A stretch of 64,000 nucleotides of DNA from Bacteroidetes bacterium 41-46 (GTDB lineage: Bacteria; Bacteroidota; Bacteroidia; Bacteroidales; UBA932), in NCBI GenBank assembly GCA_001897515.1, contig MKTA01000015.1, positions 62,001 through 126,000 of the forward strand, read 5' to 3'. Shown one piece after another: positions 28,640 through 38,819 of the stretch. A program made the translations under genes and the position numbers. The notes under the pieces are model-generated. The model made no database searches. It saw only the letters and a program-made list of their open reading frames with translations, and had not been told where the DNA came from. Numbering within the stretch: position 1 is the stretch's first letter; each line of letters starts with the position of its first letter.

Positions 28640-30109
28640 CACTTTATCCAGAAGCGACTTGACACCTATTAGCTTATCTAATTCTCTATAGGAGAAAATA
28701 AAACTCAATGCAATTGTAGAAATACCTACAGCAATTGCAGAAACATTGTCAAGAACTAAAGATGACACCGCTGCAGTTGTAATAAAAAACAGCTGGATTA
28801 AAAAAATCTTTATATAATTTGCAGACAGTCTGTATTTGTATAGTTTACCTGTAACAAATATAATAACGGCTAAATAAACTGCGTGCATAATTGTAAAGGA
28901 CCAGGCAAGCCCCATAAGTCCCCCAACTATATATCCTAATGCCAGAAACAGCAGCATTGAAAAATTTGTATATAATCCCTCTAAAACAAAGAATACTCGC
29001 TTGTCTCCCTTAGCAAAGGAAATGGCTCCGATTGAGTATGAGGCAGCCTTAAACAGCATACCTAAAGCAAAAATCCTGACCATATCTGCGGAGGGCAAAA
29101 ACTCTGCACTTAAAAGAACTCTTATGGCTAGAGGGGAAAATACAACAAGCATTGCTAAAATTGGAGCAGATATCAGTACCATTACTTCACCTTGCTGGTT
29201 AACCATCTCTCTCACTTTTGAGTTGTCATTACAAACAGCAGCGAGCTTAGGGTAGAAATCAACTGCCATGGCAGAAAATATTAGACCAACCGACTGATTT
29301 GTAATACTAATAGCTGCCTGATACAACCCTTGATCAGAAAGAGAACCATAATTTGTAACAAATGTGTTTATAAGATAGTGCATAAGAGCCCCAATTGAGG
29401 TAGCAACCATCATGGCAATCCCCAGTTTAAGCATCTCCCTCCCCTCTGCTATAACCTCTCTTCTTCCCACATTCACCTTGATTGCCCCTGACTCCTTAGA
29501 ATAGTACAGAACAACTAAATATGTTATAAATGCGCCAGCTATAAGAGCCGGAATTATAGCATCCATCCTGAAAAAATAGTATAGAGGGGCAATTGCAACT
29601 AAAGAGAGCAAAGAGCTAACTACAATTTGTTTACCATAATTTTTAATATCTCTTACTCCCTGAATAATTGAAGCATAACCTGAGCTTAAGGCCGTGAAAA
29701 ACACCATCAGTCCTAATAGAACAAATGAAATTACATATTTGTCTGATCCAAAAGTGAATCTACTAAGGAGGGGTGACAGAAGGATTGTTGCAGCAAAACC
29801 GAATAGTGCTGTAAACATCACAAGTTTCTTAAAAACCGATAGCGTTTTTGAGAATTTGCTTATGTCTCCCGACTCCTTGGCCTGGGATATATTTCTAACA
29901 GCACTGAAATTTAGACCTAAACCGGTAACATTTGTGATTACGTTGGTAGAAGAGACAAAAAGGCTGTTTATACCCATACCGTCAGGTCCAAGGAAAAGTG
30001 CCAATAACTTCCCCTTAAGAAGGGCTGCCAAAACCTTGAAAAGGTTTGCACCACCAAATATTGTAGTGGCCTTAACAATCTGTTTATATGAACCTTTCTG
30101 ATCAGTCAT
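28622..30109 (-). CDS. wzx: Wzx-type polysaccharide flippase (O-antigen translocase, MOP superfamily)
   Basis: QIVKATTIFGGANLFKVLAALLKGKLLALFLGPDGMGINSLFVSSTNVI; 495 aa multi-TM. Confidence 0.88.
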   Translation of the reverse strand: MTDQKGSYKQIVKATTIFGGANLFKVLAALLKGKLLALFLGPDGMGINSLFVSSTNVITNVTGLGLNFSAVRNISQAKESGDISKFSKTLSVFKKLVMFTALFGFAATILLSPLLSRFTFGSDKYVISFVLLGLMVFFTALSSGYASIIQGVRDIKNYGKQIVVSSLLSLVAIAPLYYFFRMDAIIPALIAGAFITYLVVLYYSKESGAIKVNVGRREVIAEGREMLKLGIAMMVATSIGALMHYLINTFVTNYGSLSDQGLYQAAISITNQSVGLIFSAMAVDFYPKLAAVCNDNSKVREMVNQQGEVMVLISAPILAMLVVFSPLAIRVLLSAEFLPSADMVRIFALGMLFKAASYSIGAISFAKGDKRVFFVLEGLYTNFSMLLFLALGYIVGGLMGLAWSFTIMHAVYLAVIIFVTGKLYKYRLSANYIKIFLIQLFFITTAAVSSLVLDNVSAIAVGISTIALSFIFSYRELDKLIGVKSLLDKVLKRKV

Positions 30110-31226
30110 TGCTCACTATATCATTGTATATATTCAGCAATTTTTCTGAAGATTTTACCCAGGAAAACTCTTTAGTTCTATTCAAGCCTTTTTCTTTCAT
30201 GGCTTTCTGCAGTTCATTGTTGGTTATAACCTCATTTATTGCGCTCTCAATACTGTCAATATTAAACGGATCTGCATAAACAGCTGCATCTCCGGCAATT
30301 TCTGGCATAGCTGATGTATTTGATGTTATTACGGGTGTTTCGCATGCCATCGCCTCCAGTTGAGGGATGCCGAAACTCTCCCTCAGAGATACATACAGAA
30401 ACAAGGTGGCACCGGAATATATATAAGGTAGGTCTCTGTTAGGTATATAGCCAGGCATCCGGAGTAACGGAAAAATGTCACTAATCTTTAGTTTAACCAG
30501 AATATCTCTTACATATTTTTCATCCAAATCTGCAATTAACAGAGGGATTTTCAATCCTGTTTTTCTAATAAATTTTGAGTAAGCCATCAGAACCCTCTCT
30601 GTATTTTTTTTGGGGTCTGTATTACCAAGGAAAAAAAGATACTCTCTATCTGAGAGATATTTAGAGGTGACTTTGTAATGCCCCTCTCTGTAATAGAAGT
30701 GTGTTGAAAAACTGTTATATATGAAATCTACTTTATCAGATGACAGATTAAGAGCACTAGATATTCTATCCATTTCAAATGCTGAGACAGTTAATATCTT
30801 TTTAGCCTTTGCAGCGACAAGTGGAACTATAAATTTTCTGTAGTACCATCCCAGATTTTGATAAATAGATTTATTTGTGCTGTTTCGTTTTTCAAGGTAT
30901 ATAACATCGTGAATTGTAAGAATCAATGGAGTTTTTAATATCAACGGAGCAGTGTTGCTCGTGCAGTGTAGAATATCTGGATTTACCCTTTTTACAGCCA
31001 ATGGAAGTGCAATTTGCTCCCACAAAGGATAGAGAGGCATCCCCACTTTTATTATTTTAAAGTTATCAGAATCCGTTAATACCTCATCCTCTCCCGGGGC
31101 TGCAAAAATGTAGTAAAGATTTACTTTATCTATCTGTTGCAGTGCCCGAATATACTCCAGAACGACAAAATCCATTCCGTGTTTATTCTTTCTGAATATC
31201 CTCTGAGCCTCAATGCCAATTTTCAT
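30102..31226 (-). CDS. Glycosyltransferase family 4
   Basis: MKIGIEAQRIFRKNKHGMDFVVLEYI...ILTVSAFEMDRI...FFLGNTDPKKNTERVLMAY...GATLFLYVSLRESFGIPQLEAMACETPVITSNTSAMPEIAGDAAVYADPFN. Confidence 0.93.
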   Translation of the reverse strand: MKIGIEAQRIFRKNKHGMDFVVLEYIRALQQIDKVNLYYIFAAPGEDEVLTDSDNFKIIKVGMPLYPLWEQIALPLAVKRVNPDILHCTSNTAPLILKTPLILTIHDVIYLEKRNSTNKSIYQNLGWYYRKFIVPLVAAKAKKILTVSAFEMDRISSALNLSSDKVDFIYNSFSTHFYYREGHYKVTSKYLSDREYLFFLGNTDPKKNTERVLMAYSKFIRKTGLKIPLLIADLDEKYVRDILVKLKISDIFPLLRMPGYIPNRDLPYIYSGATLFLYVSLRESFGIPQLEAMACETPVITSNTSAMPEIAGDAAVYADPFNIDSIESAINEVITNNELQKAMKEKGLNRTKEFSWVKSSEKLLNIYNDIVSND

Positions 31227-31232
31227 ACATTG

Positions 31233-32387
31233 CTAATTTTTAGATGTGTGAATAAACCTTCTGACAGCCCCTTTTGTCCTGAAGAAATTTAGAATTGTCA
31301 GAGTAAAAATTATGGGCAATTTCAATAGTGATCGTGCTGATATTTTCTCTCTTAATGAATGTGGTATAGAAGAGATGAGCGAAATTGAAAAAATTATCGC
31401 TAAGACACCCCATTTTAGAGAGGAGTATGGATTGATTATAAGGGCCAGACCGAATGAAATAATCAGGAAACCTAATGTAGCAACTCTTGGGAGAAGAGAC
31501 CACTGGAAAATTTTATCAATATAACCGATATTGGCAGAAAGAATCGCATTTGGCAACCACTTTGCACCTGTTGACAAGGAGTGAAACTGGGCTGCAATCC
31601 ACCTTCTTCTCTGGTTGTAATATGTTGAATCTCGTTTAGTTTTTTCGTCATACACCAGTAAGTCGTCTAAATAATTTATAAACACTCGCTCTTTCAATAT
31701 CAAAATCTCCAGCTCTTTATCCTCTCCGGCAGTTTCAAGTTTTGAAACGGCATTTTTAAACCAATTAAACTCAAAAGCCATACCAGAGCCAATAAGTGCA
31801 GAGGGGAGCCCTACTGCGGTGTGTCCCTTCCTGAATATTGAATTGTTTATCTCCTCACTAATTGCATCTAAAAGAGCAACCTCAGTATCTGTGTTTTTTG
31901 CAGTTCTGTGAGCCTGCACAACTCTGCATCCAGAATTAAATGCCTCATTGAGAGTGCATAAAAAATCACTTTTCACGACGTTGTCTGCGTCAAGTATTAC
32001 TACTTCATCAAATGCTCTTTCACTATAATAGGTTATTGCGTGATTAAGTGCCTTTGCCTTTGAACTTGATTCGGGTTCAAAAACAATTACGCTGGCGCCT
32101 AATGATGCAAGGATGCTGTTTGTATCAGGTGACATCCTGTCCGATACAACAGCAACTTCATACGACTCTTCCGGATAATTTTGTTTTAAGGCAGATTTAA
32201 CACACTCCACTACCATTCCATCCTCCTTATATGCAGGAATCAATACAAGAAAACTCAGTTTGCTGTCCGCTTTCTTGAATTTAGGAGATTTATAGAAAAA
32301 AGATGCTAGGACAAAGAAAAACGTATATGCTACATTTATTGCCAGCAATATAAATAATATTATATCCGCAAAATACAAAATTCTCAT
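31233..32387 (-). CDS. Membrane glycosyltransferase family 2
   Basis: LSFLVLIPAYKEDGMVVECVKSALKQNYPEESYEVAVVSDRM...VVILDADNVVKSDFL...YYNQRRRWIAAQF. Confidence 0.9.
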   Translation of the reverse strand: MRILYFADIILFILLAINVAYTFFFVLASFFYKSPKFKKADSKLSFLVLIPAYKEDGMVVECVKSALKQNYPEESYEVAVVSDRMSPDTNSILASLGASVIVFEPESSSKAKALNHAITYYSERAFDEVVILDADNVVKSDFLCTLNEAFNSGCRVVQAHRTAKNTDTEVALLDAISEEINNSIFRKGHTAVGLPSALIGSGMAFEFNWFKNAVSKLETAGEDKELEILILKERVFINYLDDLLVYDEKTKRDSTYYNQRRRWIAAQFHSLSTGAKWLPNAILSANIGYIDKIFQWSLLPRVATLGFLIISFGLALIINPYSSLKWGVLAIIFSISLISSIPHSLREKISARSLLKLPIIFTLTILNFFRTKGAVRRFIHTSKN

Positions 32388-33283
32388 ATATGGCTTTTTT
32401 CACCGAATTTTTGTTTGAAAAAATCAATGCAACCCTCAACTATTGAGGCAGAATTGCTTATTCTGCCTTTGAATAACTCAACTGTTATATCTTTAGTTAC
32501 CGAAAAAAGAGTGAAGTATAATGCAAACATCAAGAACTCAGCCTTAGTCCTGTTCCTCTTGGCAAAAAGGAGTCTGTTTCTGGTTATGTAATATTTTTTA
32601 AGCGGGCTGTGCGCTCCAACAGTACTGCTCTCTTTATGAATAATCTTCATAAAAGGGAGATACCACAGCTCGTATCCGGCCCTCTTTATTGACTCACTCC
32701 AGTCCATCTCCTCATAATATAGAAAGTAATCTTCCGGCATACCGCCAACTGCTGTTATCACATCTCGCCTTACAATCATTGCCGCACCATGAAGGAAATG
32801 TGTAGGCTGAGGATCCCGATATTGGCCTCTGTCTATCTCCAAAAACCCTATCGCTCTGTTTCTTAGAGTAATTCTGGATAAAGGTGTAAATCCTGCAAAT
32901 TGCAAAGTATTCTCGGGCTTATAAAAGACAATTTTGGGAGAGACTGCCCCTATTTTTTTTTCTCTCTCCATATGGGATATGATGTCTTTGACAGAAGAAT
33001 CCAACAAAAGCGTATCATTGTTGACAAAAAAAAGATATGACCCTGTTGCCCTCTCTAAGCACAAGTTATTACCTGCAGCAAAACCTAAATTTTTATCACT
33101 TCTAATAATCTCATACTCCGGGTAATTGCTCTTTATTATCACAGATTCATCAACTACTGAACCATTGTCTAATACAATACATTCATAGCTACACCCTTTA
33201 AAGGATCTACTTAGAGATGCAAGCATCTCTAGTGTGTGATTGACACTGTTGTAATTGATAGTTATAACAGATAATTCAACCAT
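32384..33283 (-). CDS. Glycosyltransferase family 2 (rhamnosyltransferase-like)
   Basis: MVELSVITINYNSVNHTLEMLASLSRS...VLDNGSVVDE...NLGFAAGNNLCLERATGSYLFFVNNDTLLL...FLHGAAMIVRRDVI. ORF track start 33328; start trimmed to MVELS. Confidence 0.92.
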   Translation of the reverse strand: MVELSVITINYNSVNHTLEMLASLSRSFKGCSYECIVLDNGSVVDESVIIKSNYPEYEIIRSDKNLGFAAGNNLCLERATGSYLFFVNNDTLLLDSSVKDIISHMEREKKIGAVSPKIVFYKPENTLQFAGFTPLSRITLRNRAIGFLEIDRGQYRDPQPTHFLHGAAMIVRRDVITAVGGMPEDYFLYYEEMDWSESIKRAGYELWYLPFMKIIHKESSTVGAHSPLKKYYITRNRLLFAKRNRTKAEFLMFALYFTLFSVTKDITVELFKGRISNSASIVEGCIDFFKQKFGEKSHI

Positions 33284-34751
33284 AGTTTTCCTCAAGAATT
33301 GCATTTTTATCTGTTTGTACCTTATCAAGCCTTGGGCTCATATAGACCACAGCCATACAAGTATAAAGAATAAAGCCGGTAGGGAACTGACCAATAATTT
33401 CAATAGTATATGAAGATACATATAATCCCGATATCCCGCACACCATCGCAGAGACTATACCCCTGACTGTTGGATCCCTCAGTTTGAATAAGATCAGATA
33501 TGCACCATATGCCGGAACAGAAAGAAGTATTAAAAGGTGTAATATTAATCCGACAATACCTGTCTCTACCCAAATCAGGACATACCAGGAATCACTTGGA
33601 ATTTTTGAAACAAAGGCATCGGGCTGATATGTCTCTGCTCTACCTCTGCTCATACCTATGCCGACTCCAAAGTGTTTATCTGCCATATACACTCTTAGTC
33701 TCTCCTGGTTAACCATACGAACCTGCAACGAGGCATCTTCAGCTGCATTAAAGATTGATCTCATTCTCCTTATATATGAGTTACCCTGTCCGTAATTGGT
33801 ATATCTTAAAAATGCAAATACAGATAATATGGCAAAAGCAGCTAAAAGTGTTGTTTTAAACTGCTTAGAAAGAATGGTATATAAAGTAAATCCGACAAAA
33901 GGGACCATCAATGATCCTCTTGTCCCTGAGATTATCATCCCATACATACATGCCGCTGCTGTGATAGCATAGAAAATTTTGTATCCATATCGTTTGTCAC
34001 TCAGTGCGGCTATTCCGAATACTACCCCAGAAAGGGCAATTCCAGAGCCAAAGTTTGCAGCATCAGAGAAGAATGAGAAATACCTGATTCCTGAATATAT
34101 TATATGGGTCCTGCTGGCTCCTTCAACATATAACCATCTGGACTCAGCGGCATCAAATCCCAGGTATTGTTGCATAAGGGCCTTCAGTACTGCCGTTAAA
34201 GAGAGAACCGCCCATATGTTAAGTATAATGTGCAGATCCTTCAAGTCTCTTACAAGTACAGAGACAAGGAGAACTATTATAAAAAAATAGATTCCAATTC
34301 CTCTTGCAGCAGTAGCCCAACCCAAAGGAGATGCTTCCGGCACCAGTAAGAGAAAAATACAATATAACAGCCATATGAAAGCCAAAAGGACTATTACATT
34401 GAACCCACCCTTCCATGAATACCTGAATCTGGTTTTAAACTGATGTAAAATTATTGATACAATGGTTATAACCAAGAGACCATCCATTACAATCCCGGAA
34501 GGGAGACCCGGAATATATCTTGTTAAACCTTGTATATAGTAGTTTGCAATAAAGACTGCAATAAACCCCCAAAAGGGGTTATTGATAAAAATCACCAGAA
34601 AGACTAATGCAAATGGAATAAGTGCTATAGATGCCCCGGCGAGATATCCAAACTTGAAAGTGATAAATAGTAGGAGCGCAATAATTCCCAGCAGCAAAAA
34701 ATTAAGCCACGATCTTCCTAAGAAACCAAGAATATTGTATTGAGACCCCAA
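33276..34751 (-). CDS. O-antigen ligase/polymerase-like membrane protein (Wzy candidate)
   Basis: 491 aa multi-TM; GMIISGTRGSLMVPFVGFTLYTIL; VGIGMSRGRAETY; IWVETGIVGLILHLLILL. Confidence 0.85.
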   Translation of the reverse strand: MGSQYNILGFLGRSWLNFLLLGIIALLLFITFKFGYLAGASIALIPFALVFLVIFINNPFWGFIAVFIANYYIQGLTRYIPGLPSGIVMDGLLVITIVSIILHQFKTRFRYSWKGGFNVIVLLAFIWLLYCIFLLLVPEASPLGWATAARGIGIYFFIIVLLVSVLVRDLKDLHIILNIWAVLSLTAVLKALMQQYLGFDAAESRWLYVEGASRTHIIYSGIRYFSFFSDAANFGSGIALSGVVFGIAALSDKRYGYKIFYAITAAACMYGMIISGTRGSLMVPFVGFTLYTILSKQFKTTLLAAFAILSVFAFLRYTNYGQGNSYIRRMRSIFNAAEDASLQVRMVNQERLRVYMADKHFGVGIGMSRGRAETYQPDAFVSKIPSDSWYVLIWVETGIVGLILHLLILLSVPAYGAYLILFKLRDPTVRGIVSAMVCGISGLYVSSYTIEIIGQFPTGFILYTCMAVVYMSPRLDKVQTDKNAILEENYG

Positions 34752-34763
34752 ATTTTCAAATCT

Positions 34764-36920
34764 CTATTTTGATGTAAATCCTAACTGCAACAATCTATAT
34801 ATAAAAGACCTAAGCTTTGAAACAGGTGGCATTTGCCCAACAAAACTCTCAGCAACATCTCTTGTTGTTTCTGACAAATACAGCATAAGAGGTGTGGTCT
34901 GCACCTGATCTTTCAACCGATCAAATGCAATTTTGTCAATATCTCTCCAAACCTTGTCTGCTCTTACAACAAGCAGGTTTAGCGATGCCTCCCTTAGCAA
35001 CCCTACAGGAATAGCTGATTTCATTAGGGACCTGTGCTCTATTATTATGATATCCTCGTTGTCATAATCGTTAAAGTCGTAGAAATTGTTAGAGAGTAAA
35101 TACTCTCTTGATTCTGAGAACTCCTGCTCGCTCCAGTTTATGACTCTTACCTTAAGGCCCCTGTCAGTCCAATACTCATCAAGAAGATTGATAAGTTTGG
35201 ATTTCCCGGTCCCATCATCGGTGCTGATAAAATTAATGATGTCCGGCCTCTCTTTGGGATTAAGGAAAGGTATTATTGAGTTTGCCAGATAATTTGTGCA
35301 AATTCTTACATATGTGCTGTAATAGGACCTGAATCTAAACCGATGCTGTCTCGGGAACGCTCCCAGCACCTTTGCCGGTATAATCCTCTCTGTTCTGTAT
35401 CTGTCTCTAAGCGTCCTGTCAAAAATCTCAACTAAAATAAAGAAAGCAATCAAGAAAACCAGTGAGATTAAATATGATGTAAGGACTATCAGTCTCCTTT
35501 TTGTCGGCAGAGGAGATACCGGAAAGAGAGGGGGGTTAATAGGCTTAAGGTTTGCTGATGTCATCTGAAGTGTCTTCTGTCTTAGAAGAGCTGCATTTAA
35601 GCTTTGCAAAACCGACAGGTATGATTGCTCGGTAAATGATATATCTCGCTCAATCCTCTTTAAGGTTGAACCTATTGGTGAGAAAAATGCATACTGATCC
35701 TCTAGCTTTCTGATAACATCTGTCATGACATTCATCTCAGCATAGGCCTTCTCTCTCTCAATAAGATTTGTTATCCACTGATCTACGAAAGTAGTTGTGG
35801 CAATACCCTCTTTAGTATATTTCTGAGATGAAATCTCACCAGACAAGGCCTTAAGATCCTGTTCGGCGACATCCAGTCTCCTTTTTGTCTCAATAATTTC
35901 AGCATTACGGGAGGCAACTGTGTCAGTTGCGAATGTTTGTAATTTTGCTAATTGGGAGCTTAAAGTAGAAATCTCATTGATCTTACCAATAAATTGTGTA
36001 TTGTTCTCAATTACCTTTACCTGATTTTCAATTTTGTCCTCCAGCTCCCTTACAGAAGTGGCTGCGCTGGTATATCTGAGCAAAACTTCATTAAACAGAA
36101 GATCATAGTCTCTTGACATTGCTGCCACCTGCTTAGTCTGCTCTCCATAATTTATTATCTTTTTGGATATGGAGTAATCTGTAAGAGAATCCTCTGAAGC
36201 TCTAAGTTTTTTTGATAGCTCAAGCAACTCATTTCTGAAATAGTCAACGACATTGTTTGTCTCACCAAACCGTAACAACTGATATTGATTGACAAACTCC
36301 TCATTCAGTATTACCAGAGTGTTGAATGTAATTCCCGGGTCGTTTGAAGAGTATTTAATATCAAGCATGTCACTGTTAAATATCCTTCTGACTTCAATTT
36401 TACTAAGGGCCGTGTAACTATAGTGGTGATGGTTCCAGTTGAACAATCCATATACAAAATTTCTTGGAGAGGCCTTCTCATAATTATTAAGATTTCTTAT
36501 AGTACGATCAATAGATGAAGTATCTATAAGTGCCTTAACCTCCCGTGGGGTTATGCGAAGCAGACTTCTGTAGTGTTCGGCAGTAATAAAGTTATTGTCT
36601 TTTAAAGAGTCGCCGTATATCATATGTTGCGCGTAGAGACGAAGGGAGACATTTCTGAGTGTTGTTTTGGATTTGATAATGCTAATAAGATTATCCATTC
36701 CGTTGTTAACACTGCTCCAGTCAACTCTTCCACCCCCGTCCATACCGGATTCAATAGTAAACCCGGACGCAATACCTGTGTATATTGTTGTGCTCACCTC
36801 ATACTCTCGAGGCATCTCTCTTGTCTTGTAAATAAAGATCAAAGCCACTGTTAACGGAAGAAATATCAACCAGTATTTTATACGGAAGATAAGTCTGAGT
36901 ATTTGGTTTAATACATCCAT
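34764..36920 (-). CDS. Polysaccharide co-polymerase (Wzz/GumC-like) with C-terminal degenerate BY-kinase-like domain
   Basis: N-terminal and ~residue 480 TM segments, coiled-coil middle; C-terminal IINFISTDDGTGKSKLINLLDEYWTDRGLKVRVINWSEQEF. Confidence 0.8.
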   Translation of the reverse strand: MDVLNQILRLIFRIKYWLIFLPLTVALIFIYKTREMPREYEVSTTIYTGIASGFTIESGMDGGGRVDWSSVNNGMDNLISIIKSKTTLRNVSLRLYAQHMIYGDSLKDNNFITAEHYRSLLRITPREVKALIDTSSIDRTIRNLNNYEKASPRNFVYGLFNWNHHHYSYTALSKIEVRRIFNSDMLDIKYSSNDPGITFNTLVILNEEFVNQYQLLRFGETNNVVDYFRNELLELSKKLRASEDSLTDYSISKKIINYGEQTKQVAAMSRDYDLLFNEVLLRYTSAATSVRELEDKIENQVKVIENNTQFIGKINEISTLSSQLAKLQTFATDTVASRNAEIIETKRRLDVAEQDLKALSGEISSQKYTKEGIATTTFVDQWITNLIEREKAYAEMNVMTDVIRKLEDQYAFFSPIGSTLKRIERDISFTEQSYLSVLQSLNAALLRQKTLQMTSANLKPINPPLFPVSPLPTKRRLIVLTSYLISLVFLIAFFILVEIFDRTLRDRYRTERIIPAKVLGAFPRQHRFRFRSYYSTYVRICTNYLANSIIPFLNPKERPDIINFISTDDGTGKSKLINLLDEYWTDRGLKVRVINWSEQEFSESREYLLSNNFYDFNDYDNEDIIIIEHRSLMKSAIPVGLLREASLNLLVVRADKVWRDIDKIAFDRLKDQVQTTPLMLYLSETTRDVAESFVGQMPPVSKLRSFIYRLLQLGFTSK

Positions 36921-37640
36921 CTATCTTTCAATTAATTTTGTATTTGATAGTATCTCAAGTTTTAGCAATGATGCGTTAAGTTCTGCCTTAATTCGCTCTA
37001 ACTGCATATAAGCCTGTACCTGAGAGCCTTTAATTACACCAAGCGTCTGCCCGGTCATCGCTCCAATAGCATAATCTTTCTGAGCAACCTCATACTGTTT
37101 ATCAACTAGCTGAAAATGCTCATTTGCATAAGTCAGGCTGTTTAACATCTCTGCAACCTTTACATAGAGATCTATTATCTTAATCTTTTGCTCATCATAC
37201 CAAAGGTCTCTCTCCTTTAGAGTCGCTTCCATCTTTGCCCTTTGACTCTTAACCCTGTTGCCTCTGTCAAAAATTCTGTCCAGAGGAATCCTTATCATTG
37301 CACCCACGTTATACCATAACTGTACCTCTCCGGAGGTCTGATAAACCAGAGGAAAATCCATCCCGTAGTTAGTATATGAGCTTATACCGATAGCACCATA
37401 CTGATAAGATCCAAAAACACTGAAAAATTCCAGCCATCTTCTCTTTTCAGTTTTTAATATATATTGCTCCTGCTGCATTTTATAATCATAAAACTGGAAC
37501 ATTGAAGTTTTCATAGCCCCCTCATAAAGCACCTCTATTGGTGGAAGTTTGACTTTCAACAGCTCCTGCGTTCCTGGTTGAGAGTAAATCAGACCAGTTT
37601 TTGAAGCCAAAAAAACAATAAGCAAAAGAAATCTCTTCAT
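36921..37640 (-). CDS. TolC-family outer-membrane-efflux-like protein (short)
   Basis: Signal peptide; VGAMIRIPLDRIFDRGNRVKSQRAKMEATLKERDLWYDEQKIKIIDLYVKVAEMLNSL helical segment. Confidence 0.6.
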   Translation of the reverse strand: MKRFLLLIVFLASKTGLIYSQPGTQELLKVKLPPIEVLYEGAMKTSMFQFYDYKMQQEQYILKTEKRRWLEFFSVFGSYQYGAIGISSYTNYGMDFPLVYQTSGEVQLWYNVGAMIRIPLDRIFDRGNRVKSQRAKMEATLKERDLWYDEQKIKIIDLYVKVAEMLNSLTYANEHFQLVDKQYEVAQKDYAIGAMTGQTLGVIKGSQVQAYMQLERIKAELNASLLKLEILSNTKLIER

Positions 37641-37652
37641 TTAATGTTCGGT

Positions 37653-38819
37653 TTAGACATTCTCCTTTTGAATAAAAGCTGTAAATGTTCTTATAATAAT
37701 CTTCAGATCCAGCCAGAAGCTAAAGTTATTTGCATAGTAAATATCAAGTTGCTTTCTCTCCTCCGGAGAGAGCTTTCCTGAATCTCCCCTCTTTTCAACC
37801 TGCCATAACCCTGTAAGTCCGGCTGGTCCCATAAATCTGTCAATATACTGGTCAGATGTCAGCTGTTCCGCCTCATACAATGGAAGAGGTCTATTGCCCA
37901 CGATTGACATATCTCCTCTAATTATATTAATGAGTTGTGGCAATTCGTCAATGCTGTATTTTCTGATAAACCTGCCCATTTTAGTTATTCTCGGGTCATT
38001 TTCAAATTTAACGAAATTATTCTTCTGTTTTATAGACCTCTCTTTAATAAACTCCTCTTCCGTAATAACATCATCATCAGAAAAATAAAGCCCGTCATGG
38101 AGAACATTTTCAGTATCTATAGGAATTCTTGCTGTATCATCTTCAATATTGAAATGGGAGAGGTCTACATCATTATACTGATTAAGACTAAGAAATTCTT
38201 TGAGCCTTTTATCTGCATCTCTGTACATAGATCTGAATTTAAAAAAATCAAACTCCTTATAATTGCTCCCAACTCTTTTTGATTTATATATCACAGGTCC
38301 CGGGCTTTCAATTCTGATTAACACTCCCACAATAATAAGAACAGGAGATAGAATAACGAAAGCAGCCACAGAGAGGATAATGTCAAAGATCCTTTTCCAT
38401 AAAGGCACTCTATATGTTCCCAGGCTTAACTGTCCGCGTGAAGTTGATGTTATAATTTTATGATTTCTCTCAACAAACTCTAATGCATTGGAATACCTCT
38501 CCTTTGTGGCCCTGCTCTTTAGAGCATCTCTGACACCGTACTTTATGTATCGGTTGAACTCCTCTCTTGGAATTGAATCTGAAACAAGAATAATATATGA
38601 GTTGGGGACCTTTGTCTTGATCTCCTTTAGAATCTCTACATCTTTTTCAATTTCAGTTTTCTCAAAAAGGATAATCGCAGGAGAGTCCTCGCTAGCCTGT
38701 TTAGAGTATTCAACTATATTTTTTACGGAAGTACAGAGTGCAATCCCACCATCTTTTATTGTCTTAAAGTGGGAATAAGATAGCTTATCACTTCCAAAGT
38801 ATAATTGGACGGTACTCAC
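37653..38819 (-). CDS. Undecaprenyl-phosphate sugar phosphotransferase with N-terminal receiver-like domain
   Basis: C-terminal WKRIFDIILSVAAFVILSPVLIIVGVLIRIESPGPVIYKSKRVGSNYKEFDFFKFRSM...KMGRFIRKYSIDELPQLINIIRGDMSIVGNRPLPLYEAEQL...GLTGLWQVEKRG. Confidence 0.93.
   Translation of the reverse strand: MSTVQLYFGSDKLSYSHFKTIKDGGIALCTSVKNIVEYSKQASEDSPAIILFEKTEIEKDVEILKEIKTKVPNSYIILVSDSIPREEFNRYIKYGVRDALKSRATKERYSNALEFVERNHKIITSTSRGQLSLGTYRVPLWKRIFDIILSVAAFVILSPVLIIVGVLIRIESPGPVIYKSKRVGSNYKEFDFFKFRSMYRDADKRLKEFLSLNQYNDVDLSHFNIEDDTARIPIDTENVLHDGLYFSDDDVITEEEFIKERSIKQKNNFVKFENDPRITKMGRFIRKYSIDELPQLINIIRGDMSIVGNRPLPLYEAEQLTSDQYIDRFMGPAGLTGLWQVEKRGDSGKLSPEERKQLDIYYANNFSFWLDLKIIIRTFTAFIQKENV

Noticed and set aside
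22976-33283. Numerous plus-strand ORFs of 60-135 aa inside the EPS genes
   Set aside because: They are antisense to long ORFs with clear glycosyltransferase, flippase or acyltransferase signatures and show no domains of their own.
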